Below, one piece after another: positions 26,048 through 33,749 of a stretch of 44,707 nucleotides of DNA. The stretch's first letter is position 1, and every line of letters starts with the position of its first letter. The position numbers were made by a program, and so were the translations under genes. The stretch covers positions 1-44,707 of the forward strand of contig JAKLPK010000275.1 of the NCBI GenBank assembly GCA_022013895.1, read 5' to 3'. A model generated the notes under the pieces. It did not search any database. It was not told the origin of the DNA and saw nothing but the letters and a program-made list of their open reading frames with translations. This DNA is from Cellulomonas sp. (GTDB lineage: Bacteria; Actinomycetota; Actinomycetes; Actinomycetales; Cellulomonadaceae).

Positions 26048-26670
26048 CGTCCGGTTCCGCCACCAAGCGCGCGAAGGAACGCAAGGAGGTCCTCTCCGAG
26101 ATCCTCGCCGAGCAGGCCTCGGCCCAGCGCCGCCGCCGAGCGATCGTCTGGGGCGCCTGGATCGTCGCCGCCGTGGTGGCCGTGGTCCTGGTCACCACGG
26201 CGTTGCTCTCCGCCCGGCCGCAGGAGTCCGCAGACGTGCGAGTCGCGCCCGACTTCACCCTCACGGACTCTGACGGCGGTTCCGTCACGCTGTCCGACCT
26301 GCGGGGCGCCCCGGTGCTCCTCTACTTCAGCGAAGGCGCGGGATGTGACGCCTGCATCGTCCAGCAGGCTCAGATCGAGGCCGAACCCGGCTTCGCGGCC
26401 GCGAACATCACCGTCCTCCCGATCGTCATGAACACTGCCGAGCAGATCAATGCCGACCGCGAGCGACTCGGCGCCAAGGCGTCGTTCCTGCTCGACGACG
26501 GAACGGTCTCCGAGGAGTACGGCACGCTCGGCACCGGTATGCACGAGGGCCTGCCCGGCCACGGCTTCGTCCTCGTCGACGCCGCCGGCAACCAGGTCTG
26601 GAAGGGCGACTACCCCTCCATGTGGATCGACCCCGACAAGCTGCTCGACATCGTCCGCGACAACCTGTGA
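26044..26670 (+). CDS. Membrane-anchored TlpA/peroxiredoxin-like thiol protein
   Basis: 208 aa with one N-terminal helix (AIVWGAWIVAAVVAVVLVTTALL) preceded by a charged head, so the domain faces outward. The thioredoxin/AhpC-TSA fold has APDFTLTDSDGGSVTLSDLRG, then the active site EGAGCDACIVQQ (CDAC), then HGFVLVDAAGNQVWKGDYPS. It would take electrons from the CcdA-like protein and keep copper-binding thiols or other exported proteins reduced. Start overlaps ccdA by ATGA. Confidence 0.87.
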   Translation: MTSGSATKRAKERKEVLSEILAEQASAQRRRRAIVWGAWIVAAVVAVVLVTTALLSARPQESADVRVAPDFTLTDSDGGSVTLSDLRGAPVLLYFSEGAGCDACIVQQAQIEAEPGFAAANITVLPIVMNTAEQINADRERLGAKASFLLDDGTVSEEYGTLGTGMHEGLPGHGFVLVDAAGNQVWKGDYPSMWIDPDKLLDIVRDNL

Positions 26671-26714
26671 ACCGACGGGTTCTCGTCACCACCACCTCGA
26701 CCCAAGGATCTGCC

Positions 26715-26870
26715 ATGCCCGGACACTGCGGCACCCACGGCCAGCGCGACGAGCAGCACCAGTGCTGCGGCTCATGCGACCACCAGCACGACACGCCCCC
26801 CACCCCCGCGCTCGTCGACGACGACACCGAGTCCGCGCCCACTCCTGCACTGCCAGACCACGGTGCCTGA
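26715..26870 (+). CDS. 51-aa Cys/His-rich peptide
   Basis: A small protein (too short for the track as such) from the ATG at 26715 with AAGGA upstream. The N-terminal half has HCGTHGQRDEQHQCCGSCDHQH: four Cys and five His in 22 residues, a strong metal-binding pattern. The rest is acidic and Pro-rich. No signal peptide is seen, so it would act in the cytoplasm as a copper or zinc buffer. It sits between the TlpA-like gene and lgt in the same operon. Confidence 0.7.
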   Translation: MPGHCGTHGQRDEQHQCCGSCDHQHDTPPTPALVDDDTESAPTPALPDHGA

Positions 26871-26905
26871 CCCTCCAGGGGCCAGGCACCGAAAGGAATG
26901 CACTG

Positions 26906-27712
26906 ATGCGACCGGTCCTGCTGTCCATCTTCGGCTTTGACATCCAGTCCTACGGGGTCAGCAAGGCCGCTGCCGCTCTGCTTGCCGCCTACCTGCTCGG
27001 ACGAACGTTCGAACGCCGCGGACTGCAGAAGGACGACGCGCACAGCCTCGTCATCTGGGCCACGTTCTGGGGCTTCGTCGGCGCCAAGATCTACTTCCTG
27101 CTCGAGCACTCCGGCGAGATCAGCCTGCATCACCTCGGTGGCTCCGGGTTCACCTGGTACGGCGGCCTCATCGGGGGTGTCGCCGCCTTCCTGGTGATGA
27201 TCCGCCGCCGCCACCTGCCCGCCAGCACCGTCCTCGACGCTGCGGCCATCCCGCTGACCGTCGCGTACGGTGTCGGGCGGGTCGGCTGCTGGTTGTCCGG
27301 CGACGGTACCTACGGCAGACCGACCGGGCTGCCCTGGGGCCAGACATTCCCCCAGGGCATGGTCGCCACCGACGTCCCGGTACACCCCACACCTCTGTAC
27401 GAGACCACCGCGGCCTTCGCCATCGCCGCGATCCTGTGGGCGTTGCAACGACGCACCCGCCGCCCACCCCTGGAGATCCTCGGGGCGTATCTCGTCCTGT
27501 CCGGCATCTCCCGGTTCGCCGTGGAGTACCTGCGGATCAACGAGCCCGCTCTGCTCGGGCTCACCCAGCCGCAGCTGTGGGCGATCGCCAGCGTGGCCGT
27601 CGGCGTGGCGGTCATCACCCGCGGCCGCCTGCGCGCCGGGCGCGGCGTCCCGCCCCGGGTCGACGAGCCCGTGTCAGGTGACGCCGCGCCGCAGACCTTC
27701 ATCAAGGCTTGA
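26906..27712 (+). CDS. lgt: Prolipoprotein diacylglyceryl transferase
   Basis: 268 aa from the ATG at 26906. Multi-spanning Lgt: SIFGFDIQSYGVSKAAAALLAAYLLG, then WATFWGFVGAKIYFLLEH, FTWYGGLIGGVAAFL, the signature YGVGRVGCWLSGDGTYG (GRxGNF region with Cys for Asn), and HPTPLYETTAAFAIAAILW with the conserved H.TPLYE. It transfers diacylglycerol to the lipobox Cys of prolipoproteins. The next gene codes a lipoprotein with a perfect lipobox, which is its likely main client. It is the second Lgt-like gene of the island. Confidence 0.9.
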   Translation: MRPVLLSIFGFDIQSYGVSKAAAALLAAYLLGRTFERRGLQKDDAHSLVIWATFWGFVGAKIYFLLEHSGEISLHHLGGSGFTWYGGLIGGVAAFLVMIRRRHLPASTVLDAAAIPLTVAYGVGRVGCWLSGDGTYGRPTGLPWGQTFPQGMVATDVPVHPTPLYETTAAFAIAAILWALQRRTRRPPLEILGAYLVLSGISRFAVEYLRINEPALLGLTQPQLWAIASVAVGVAVITRGRLRAGRGVPPRVDEPVSGDAAPQTFIKA

Positions 27713-27741
27713 TCGTCTCTCAGGCGAACCTCAAGCGAATG
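27698..27741 (+). promoter_or_regulatory. Run of four 11-mers before DUF305 lipoprotein gene
   Basis: Four contiguous 11-mers: TTCATCAAGGC, TTGATCGTCTC, TCAGGCGAACC and TCAAGCGAATG. The first two overlap the last codons and stop of lgt and resemble the left half of the consensus; the last two carry its GCGAAC part. They end 82 bases before the DUF305 start, so the lipoprotein may have its own promoter. Confidence 0.5.
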
Positions 27742-27823
27742 CCCCGCACGCTGGGACCAAGGTCCCGCTCCGTGGGAGGAACCAGCTCCCGGGCGGCGCA
27801 CCCCGACCAACAAGGAGACCGCT

Positions 27824-28471
27824 ATGCACCGACCCCCCGCCTCTGCCCTCGGCGTCGCGCTGCTGACCGCAGCCGTACTCGTCCTGGCCGGCTGTTCGAC
27901 AGACACCTCAGCGCCCAGTGCTGGCGGCGCCTCGGATGCTGCCACCACGGCTGAGTCAGCGCCGGCAGCATCTGGCACCGCCGACACCCCGAACCTGGCG
28001 GACATCGAGTTCGCGCAGATGATGATCGTCCATCACCAGGGCGCGCTCGAGATGGCTCAGCTCGCTGTCGACCGCGCCGAGTCTCCCGACGTCAAGGAGC
28101 TGGCCGAACGGATCGAGGCGGCCCAGCAGCCCGAGATCGAGATGATGCAGTCGTGGCTGCGGGCATGGGGAGCAGAGCCCCTGGACCCAGCGGGCGCGAT
28201 GCCCGGCATGGATCACGGGTCGATGATGGACACCGGCGAGGGCGGCATGGCCAGCGGCTCCCAGATGCAGCAGCTCCAGGACGCACAGGGCGCCGAGTTC
28301 GACACCCTGTTCCTGCAGCTCATGACCGTCCACCACCAGGGAGCGGTCGCCATGGCCCAGGCCGAGGTAGACAACGGTGAGAGCACCGACGCCCTCGCTC
28401 TCGCGCAGCAGGTGATCATCGACCAGACGGCCGAGATCGAACTCATGCAGGGCATGCTCGACCCGAAGTAG
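27824..28471 (+). CDS. DUF305 copper-associated lipoprotein
   Basis: 215 aa. A lipoprotein signal peptide ends in VLVLAGCSTD (lipobox LAGC). Two DUF305 repeats follow, each starting with a His-rich helix: FAQMMIVHHQGALEMAQ and FLQLMTVHHQGAVAMAQ, and each ending IEMMQ or IELMQ. Between them is a Met/His-rich loop (MPGMDHGSMMDTG) that could bind Cu(I). Family members are often beside copper genes and the Met/His pattern supports copper binding at the outer face of the membrane. Lgt just upstream would anchor it. Confidence 0.9.
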   Translation: MHRPPASALGVALLTAAVLVLAGCSTDTSAPSAGGASDAATTAESAPAASGTADTPNLADIEFAQMMIVHHQGALEMAQLAVDRAESPDVKELAERIEAAQQPEIEMMQSWLRAWGAEPLDPAGAMPGMDHGSMMDTGEGGMASGSQMQQLQDAQGAEFDTLFLQLMTVHHQGAVAMAQAEVDNGESTDALALAQQVIIDQTAEIELMQGMLDPK

Positions 28472-28526
28472 GGGGACTCGCCTCCGGCCGGCGCCCTGTT
28501 CGTTGCAGGCCCGTCCTTCTCATCAC

Positions 28527-28568
28527 CACACCCGTCGACGTCGGACATCGTCCGCGTCGACGGGTGTG
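28527..28568 (+). terminator. Hairpin after DUF305 gene
   Basis: CACACCCGTCGACG (28527-28540) pairs perfectly with 28555-28568, and the loop itself contains a CGGA/TCCG pairing. The stem begins 55 bases after the DUF305 stop. No T-run follows; it is probably the terminator of the redox-lipoprotein operon. Confidence 0.7.
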
Positions 28569-28644
28569 CGGGTGTTCAGGACCATCGCGACGGCCCCCGT
28601 TCTCCCCTCACCGGACTCTCGTACCAGCCCTCCCGTCGCGGGCT

Positions 28645-28776
28645 TCCTGCGCCCTTCCACCGAGCGATCGTCGCGCGGTACGTGCTTGCCTCTGCGCGTG
28701 GCAGCGTTGGGCCGCAACCCCGGCGAGATCGTCACGGGGTCGCGCTGCAGGGCGCGGGCGGTCTGGCGCACCCCGG
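28645..28776 (-). pseudogene. IS30-family transposase remnant, part cut off by IS21
   Basis: On the minus strand: VRQTARALQRDPVTISPGLRPNAATR, the HTH of an IS30 transposase (family form: VREIARRLGRSPSTISRELRRNAATR). It continues in another frame as YRATIARWKG, so there is a frameshift near 28690. The upstream part lies beyond the IS21 element at 31407-31496. Confidence 0.7.
28771..28776. repeat. IS21 target-site duplication, left copy
   Basis: CCCCGG directly before the IS21 end TGTC, repeated at 31407-31412 directly after the other end GACA. Confidence 0.75.
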
Positions 28777-28900
28777 TGTCAAGGGACATTGGGAACTGCC
28801 CGGTGGCGGACGTGAAACCTGCCCGCTGACGGCCACGAGAACTGCCCGGTGGTGGCCATGGGATCTGCCCACGGGGGCGGCCACCACCGACCAAGGTCGG

Positions 28901-29674
28901 TTAGTTCAACGGGCTCACCCCCTGGCCTGAGAGTGCTTGGGTGAGGCGGACGCTGTCGCCGCTGGTCTGGCAGATGTGGGCGTGGTGCAGGAGCCGGTCG
29001 ACGGTGGCGGTGGCCAGTGTCTTGGGCATCAGCTCGTCGAACCCGGAGGGGTGCAGGTTCGAGCTGATCGCGATGGAGCGTTTCTCGTAGGCGGCGTCGA
29101 CGAGTCGGTAGAGGCCTTCGGCGGCGTCCGCTGCGACTGGGAGTAGGCCGATGTCGTCCACGATGACCAGGTCGGCGCGTAGGACGCGGGCGATGGCCTT
29201 GGTGACGGTGTCGTCGGCTCGGTGGCGGCGTAGCAGGACGCCGAGGTCTTCCAGGGTGAACCAGGTGACCTTGAGCCCGGCCTGGACGGCCTGTTGTCCG
29301 AGCGCTTCGAGCAGGAACGTCTTCCCAGTGCCCGAGGGTCCGCAGACGACGAGGTTCTCGCGTCGGTGGACCCACTCCAGGGTGCGTAGCGCCTGTTGGG
29401 TCGGTGCCGGGATCGAGGATGCCTCGGGCTGCCAAGCGTCGAAGGTCTTCCCGGTCGGGAACCCCGCGGCCGCCCTGCGGGTGGCCAGGGCCGAGCGTTC
29501 CCGGCCGGCGACCTCCTCGGCGAACAGGGCCTTGAGGACTTCGGCGGGCTCCCAGCGTTGAGCTTTCGCGGTCGCGACGACCTCGGGGGCGTGACGGCGG
29601 ATGTGGGGCAGCCGCAACCGGCGCAGCAGTTCCTCCAGGTCCGCCGGCAGCGGCGGGGCGGTGGTGGTCTTCAC
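28901..29674 (-). CDS. istB: IS21 helper ATPase IstB
   Basis: 257 aa from the GTG at 29674, which overlaps the istA stop (GTGA). AAA+ ATPase motifs: Walker A CGPSGTGKTFLLEAL, Walker B LVIVDDIGLL, sensor region SIAISSNLHPSGFDEL. The N-terminal DnaC/IstB-type helices precede (LRRLRLPHIRRHAPEVV). It assembles on target DNA and activates IstA. The ORF-track start at 29974 lies inside istA and is rejected. Confidence 0.95.
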   Translation of the reverse strand: MKTTTAPPLPADLEELLRRLRLPHIRRHAPEVVATAKAQRWEPAEVLKALFAEEVAGRERSALATRRAAAGFPTGKTFDAWQPEASSIPAPTQQALRTLEWVHRRENLVVCGPSGTGKTFLLEALGQQAVQAGLKVTWFTLEDLGVLLRRHRADDTVTKAIARVLRADLVIVDDIGLLPVAADAAEGLYRLVDAAYEKRSIAISSNLHPSGFDELMPKTLATATVDRLLHHAHICQTSGDSVRLTQALSGQGVSPLN

Positions 29675-31212
29675 GCGATCACCTCGCCCTCGCGGTCGGT
29701 GTCCGCAGCGGACTGCTGGCCGAGCCGTGCCCAGGCGCTGGTGCCCTGAGTCAGGGAGGAGTCCTCGCTGGCCCGATGCTGCCCGGCGCTGGGCTGGCGG
29801 GCGTGGTGGTCCAGGATCGAGGGCAGGTCGGTCTCGGCGAACCGGCCGTGCACCGCGGCGTGGCCGAGCGCCCAGTCGACCTCGACGGGGTCGAACAACT
29901 TGGCCAGGCTCAGCGCCTCGGCCATCTTGACTCGCATCTTCGTCGTGCCCGCCGCGGCGGCCTCGACAAGCCACAGCCGGGCGCCTTCACCCAGATCGAG
30001 GAACTCCACCTCTGCAGCGTTCCTCGCCCGGGGCCGTCGGTCCAGCGGTCCCTCGGGCTGGGGTGGGAAGTGCTCCTCGTCGATCCTCGGCGTGCCGGGC
30101 GTGGCCCGGTGGTGGCGGGCGACCTCGACCGGCCCGTCCTTGCCGACGTGGACGATCACGACCTGCTCGCCGTCGCCGACACCATGAGTGCGCACCCACA
30201 CCGTCTGACCCAGCAGGGTGTGCGGGACCGAGTACTGGCCGGACTCGAACATCACCATCGGCGTGTTGGGCGGGACGACGCGGGTGGTGCCGAATGCGAC
30301 CGTGTGCGGCGTGCTCGCGACCGGATGGAGCCGGGGGTGTTCCTCGGCGAGCATCTGCATCGGCGGGCGCTTCGTGAGCCGGTGAGCCCTGCTGTTGACC
30401 TTCTCGCAGAACACCTCGCAAGCGGCCTGCAGCTCGGCGAACGAGCCGTACTCGGGCAGCAGGTTGGTCTCCTTTGGGACCAGGTCGGCCTTGCTGATCT
30501 TCACCGACGCCTCGGTGCCGCCCTTGGACGCCGGATCGGCCGGCACGCAGGTGTGCACGCTCACCGAGTAGTGCTCAGCGAACGCCACCAGCTGCGGGTT
30601 ACGGACCGCGATCCCGGCGATGTGCTCGACCGTGACGGTCTTCTCGTTGTCGGTCAGCACATACGTCGGCACCCCTCCCAGCCGCCGGAACGTCTGGTCC
30701 AGTGCGGCGAACACCGATGGCATCGTCTTGTCCCGCAGTGGCAGCACCACCCGGAACCTCGACCACGCCAGCCACGCCACGAACAGCACCGTCTTGACGC
30801 CGTTGATGACCGGGCCATCGCCGTAGTCGTACTGCAGCCACATCCCCGGCTCGGTGACCCAGGGCCGATGCACCCGCACCCGTCCAGCGCGGTAGGCCGC
30901 CTTGACCTGCGCGACCGCGCGGCGGGTGGTCCGCTCCGAGCCGGCATAGCCCAACGCCACGAGCTTCTCGTGGGCCACGTCAGCGCGGACCTTGCCCTTG
31001 GACCGGTCGACCCACTCCTCGACCTTGGGCAGGTACTCATCGATCAGCTGCGGCCGAGCAGCCGCCTGATCCAGCTCGCCACCAGCAGCACGCCGCTGCA
31101 CGTAGCCCTTGACCGTGTGGTGGGAGCAACCGGCCAGCTCACCGGCATCACGCAACGACCCGGTCAGATCGTAAGCATTCAAGATTTCCATGATCTCCTC
31201 GGCAGACTTCAA
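29671..31212 (-). CDS. istA: IS21 transposase IstA
   Basis: 513 aa. N-terminal HTH (GSLRDAGELAGCSHHTVKGYV) and a second DNA-binding part, then the DDE core: LQYDYGDGP (first Asp), VLTDNEKTV (second Asp) and ADPASKGGTEASVKISK (Glu). A C-terminal beta-barrel region (MVMFESGQYSVPHTLLGQTVWV) follows. All parts are present and in frame, so the enzyme looks active. istB overlaps its stop. Confidence 0.95.
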   Translation of the reverse strand: MKSAEEIMEILNAYDLTGSLRDAGELAGCSHHTVKGYVQRRAAGGELDQAAARPQLIDEYLPKVEEWVDRSKGKVRADVAHEKLVALGYAGSERTTRRAVAQVKAAYRAGRVRVHRPWVTEPGMWLQYDYGDGPVINGVKTVLFVAWLAWSRFRVVLPLRDKTMPSVFAALDQTFRRLGGVPTYVLTDNEKTVTVEHIAGIAVRNPQLVAFAEHYSVSVHTCVPADPASKGGTEASVKISKADLVPKETNLLPEYGSFAELQAACEVFCEKVNSRAHRLTKRPPMQMLAEEHPRLHPVASTPHTVAFGTTRVVPPNTPMVMFESGQYSVPHTLLGQTVWVRTHGVGDGEQVVIVHVGKDGPVEVARHHRATPGTPRIDEEHFPPQPEGPLDRRPRARNAAEVEFLDLGEGARLWLVEAAAAGTTKMRVKMAEALSLAKLFDPVEVDWALGHAAVHGRFAETDLPSILDHHARQPSAGQHRASEDSSLTQGTSAWARLGQQSAADTDREGEVIA

Positions 31213-31406
31213 CTCATCCCTTCCTCGGGGCGATAGGGCGCATCAGCACCGCTCATCGCACCCGAGGAAGGGGCCTCAACCGCGCAGGGCGGCGAGACAG
31301 ACGACGTCGTGTCGGGCAGATCCCGTGACCGTCAACGGGCAGTTCTCATGTCCGCCAGCGGGCAGCTTCGTGGCCGTCTCCGGGCAGTCTCTCGTGGCCG
31401 CCGACA
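31213..31406. repeat. IS21 right noncoding end
   Basis: About 190 bases from the istA start to the element edge, with three or four inverted copies of the CTGCCCG-type motif that IstA binds. No gene. Confidence 0.75.
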
Positions 31407-31496
31407 CCCCGGCGCCTCTTCGCGCGCAGTGTCGTGGATCTCGTCGCGCTCGGTGAACGTCAGGTAGCGGGTCGTGGGCTCGGCCAGCGACAGTGG
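31407..31496 (-). pseudogene. IS30-family transposase remnant, N-terminal part
   Basis: On the minus strand PLSLAEPTTRYLTFTERDEI then HDTAREEAPG, matching the region before the HTH of IS30 transposases (RYLSFAEREEIAILRAQG). It is continuous with 28776 and downward once IS21 and one CCCCGG copy are removed, apart from a one-base frame change at the junction. Confidence 0.65.
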
Positions 31497-31560
31497 CGGC
31501 CGCTAGCGTGACGAGACATCCCTACGCGTGCTGTTCGTCCCTCTATCGGTCCGGCTTGGG

Positions 31561-33048
31561 TCAGCGGAGTCCCAGGAGCGGGGCAGGGTCGACGGTCTTG
31601 CCGCCGAGATACACCTCGAAGTGGAGGTGACAAGCGCCCGACAGCCCGGTGTTGCCGGAGTAGCCGATGAGCTGCCCGCGGCTGACCTGCTGGCCCCGGG
31701 ACACGACGGACCGAGTCAGGTGGTTGGAGCTGCTCATCAGGGACTGTCCGTCGACGGTCCCGTAGTTGAGCATGACCTGGTTCCCGAAACCGTTGCGCCA
31801 CTCGGACCACTGGACCGTCCCGTCGCGGGGCGCGTACAACGGGGTGTTGCAGTACGTGCGCAGGTCGATACCCGCGTGCAGACGGTAGTAGCCGAGGATC
31901 GGGTGCAGTCGCATCCCGTAGTTCGACGTGACGTACATGGGCTCGATGGACGTGGGGTTCGAGAAGAGGATCCCCGTGTCCGGGCGGGGGGCGGCCGGTC
32001 CACCGGACGCCGGTCCCGCGCCACCGGGAGGCGCCGGCTGGGAGGGTGTCGACGGTCGGGGCGACTTCGCCGCAGCCTCTTCCTGGGCCGCGATCTGGGC
32101 GATCTCCGCCTCGGCGGCCGCACGGATGGCGTCGGTCTCGGCCTGTTCGGCCTCTGCCTGTCCCTTCATGCTCTCGAGGCGCTCGGCCGCTGCGGTCTGG
32201 TCGGCGATGACCCTCGTGAGAGCCTCGCTCTTCTCACGTTGGGCTTCCATCGCCGCCGCGGCCACCTGCTCCTGCTCGGCCGCAGCTGTCTCGAGCTCGG
32301 ACAGAGTCCCGACCACGGCCTCCAGTCGGGTCCCGCTGTTGCGGGCACTGGCCTGCAGCTCGGCGAGCTCGGTCATGGACCGCGCCTGCAGACGCTGCGC
32401 GGTGGCAGCTGACTCGGACTGGTCGATGTAGTCGTCGACCGAGGTCGCGCCGATCGCGATCTCCAAGGTGACGCTCTGCCGCCCGCCACGGTAGGCGTCC
32501 CGCGCCAGCTGCGCGACTGTCGCCCTCACCTCGCTCTGACGCGTCGAGTCCTGTGCGATCTGGACCTGCAGCGAGGAGCGCAGGTCAGTGGCGTCCTGCA
32601 GCTTGGCCCGCGCGACAGCTGCTTGTCGTTGCGCGGACTCGGCCTGACGGGTGGCTTCCTCCAGGGCCGCCTGCACCGCGGGAAGCTGGGCCTCGCTCTC
32701 CTTGAGCGTCAGGACCGCCTGAGCGAGGTCTGCGGAGAGATCTTCCACCGACTCCTGGAGGAGCTCGTACTGCCGGCGCGCGTCGGTGGCTCGCTGCTGC
32801 GCCGCACGCTGCTTGTCGTCGAGCGTGTCCCCCTCCGCGGCGACGCCCGGTGCGAGCGCGGTGACGAGAAGGAGCACGAGCGCGACGGCCAGACCGCCGG
32901 GCCACCCTGCCCTGGGTCTGCCCAGCGTCCACCAGGTGGATCGGCGGACGGACGCCACCTTGGACCGCATCCCCCAGGTCCGCTCAGCTGATGCCGCCGA
33001 GCTGGCGCGCCTCGGTCGGCAGCCGTGGTCGTCGCGATCATGGTGCAT
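31561..33048 (-). CDS. Secreted M23 peptidase with coiled coil (EnvC/RipA-like)
   Basis: 495 aa in the track; the ATG at 32970 (MRSKVASVRRSTWW) gives 469 aa and a more usual signal peptide (GLAVALVLLLVTALAPGVAAE). A long coiled coil spans about 75-310 (LDDKQRAAQQRATDARRQYELL and on). The C-terminal LytM domain has YRLHAGIDLRTYC (HxxxD zinc ligands) and CHLHFEVYLGG (HxH). It cuts peptidoglycan cross-links or activates amidases at the wall. A direct-repeat box lies 39 bases before the first ATG, so it joins the same putative regulon as the M15 genes. Confidence 0.9.
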   Translation of the reverse strand: MHHDRDDHGCRPRRASSAASAERTWGMRSKVASVRRSTWWTLGRPRAGWPGGLAVALVLLLVTALAPGVAAEGDTLDDKQRAAQQRATDARRQYELLQESVEDLSADLAQAVLTLKESEAQLPAVQAALEEATRQAESAQRQAAVARAKLQDATDLRSSLQVQIAQDSTRQSEVRATVAQLARDAYRGGRQSVTLEIAIGATSVDDYIDQSESAATAQRLQARSMTELAELQASARNSGTRLEAVVGTLSELETAAAEQEQVAAAAMEAQREKSEALTRVIADQTAAAERLESMKGQAEAEQAETDAIRAAAEAEIAQIAAQEEAAAKSPRPSTPSQPAPPGGAGPASGGPAAPRPDTGILFSNPTSIEPMYVTSNYGMRLHPILGYYRLHAGIDLRTYCNTPLYAPRDGTVQWSEWRNGFGNQVMLNYGTVDGQSLMSSSNHLTRSVVSRGQQVSRGQLIGYSGNTGLSGACHLHFEVYLGGKTVDPAPLLGLR

Positions 33049-33086
33049 GGCTCAAGCCTGAGCGCAAGACGTGAAGTCTCTGCGGT

Positions 33087-33108
33087 CACGCCATGAAGGT
33101 CCGATCAA
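33087..33108 (-). promoter_or_regulatory. 11-bp direct-repeat box before M23 gene
   Basis: On the minus strand TTGATCGGACC directly followed by TTCATGGCGTG. It is the rightmost box found in the window. Confidence 0.55.
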
Positions 33109-33212
33109 GTCTTGGCCCTGACAGTCACGGCGCCGGTGGGATCTGACCGCTCATCGAGGGCGCCCAGCCCGTGGCACCCGGCGCACCCGGCCAGCCGACT
33201 GCCGCAGCCAGC

Positions 33213-33749
33213 TCAGGCCAGCAGGTGCGCAGCCTGCTCACCAGCCTCGTACACGACGTCGTACTGCCGGTCGATCAACGGAATGAGCTCGGCCGTCCGC
33301 CTGGCTGCGACCCGCCCGTAGGACAGGAACCCGGCGAGCCAGCCGAGCAGTCCGAGGGCGCCCAGCGGGATCGACCAGCCCCACTGGTCGTCGGTGATGA
33401 GGAACACCGACCCGGCCAGGAACGCGCACCCGATGGTGCCGACCCCGATGGCAGTGGCGATCGCCGTGCTGGTCTTGGCCCGTTCGAGGGTGCCGATCTC
33501 CCGCAGCGCGTTCTCAGCCTTGCGCTGCAGACCCACGACCTGCGGACGGTTCTTGATGTGCCGGTCGCGCTTGAGCTTGAGGCTGACCGCCGTGGAGCTC
33601 GGGACGAGGTTGCCGTAGCCCTCGACGATCCATCCGAAGTTGCTGTACGTGTCCCGGTACAGCGACTCCAGGTCTCGTGCGACCCGCACGGTCGTGTACT
33701 CATACCCCACGTAGTCCGGCACGCTCCTGGCGCCCTGGGCCTCGGTCAT
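33213..33749 (-). CDS. Hypothetical two-helix membrane protein
   Basis: 178 aa. The N-terminal half is soluble and conserved-looking (DYVGYEYTTVRVARDLESLYRD, SNFGWIVEGYG), with basic KLKRDRHIKNRPQV and a short helix (LQRKAENALREIGTLERA). Two hydrophobic segments follow: AIGVGTIGCAFLAGSVFLI and IPLGALGLLGWLAGFLSYG, then a helical tail. I do not recognise a function. It lies upstream of the M23 gene on the same strand with about 160 bases between, so it may share control but the box at 33087 lies between them. Confidence 0.7.
   Translation of the reverse strand: MTEAQGARSVPDYVGYEYTTVRVARDLESLYRDTYSNFGWIVEGYGNLVPSSTAVSLKLKRDRHIKNRPQVVGLQRKAENALREIGTLERAKTSTAIATAIGVGTIGCAFLAGSVFLITDDQWGWSIPLGALGLLGWLAGFLSYGRVAARRTAELIPLIDRQYDVVYEAGEQAAHLLA

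Larger units (their letters stand above)
28777..31406 (-). mobile_element. Complete IS21-family element
   Basis: 2630 bp with ends TGTC...GACA flanked by a 6-bp direct repeat (CCCCGG). Inside each end, multiple copies of a motif containing CTGCCCG and GGCGGACATGA-like sequence recur about every 30 bases (left: ACTGCCCGGTGGCGGACGTG; right, inverted: GCTGCCCGCTGGCGGACATG), as in other IS21 elements. istA and istB are intact, so the element may be active. It is inserted in an older IS30 remnant. Confidence 0.88.
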
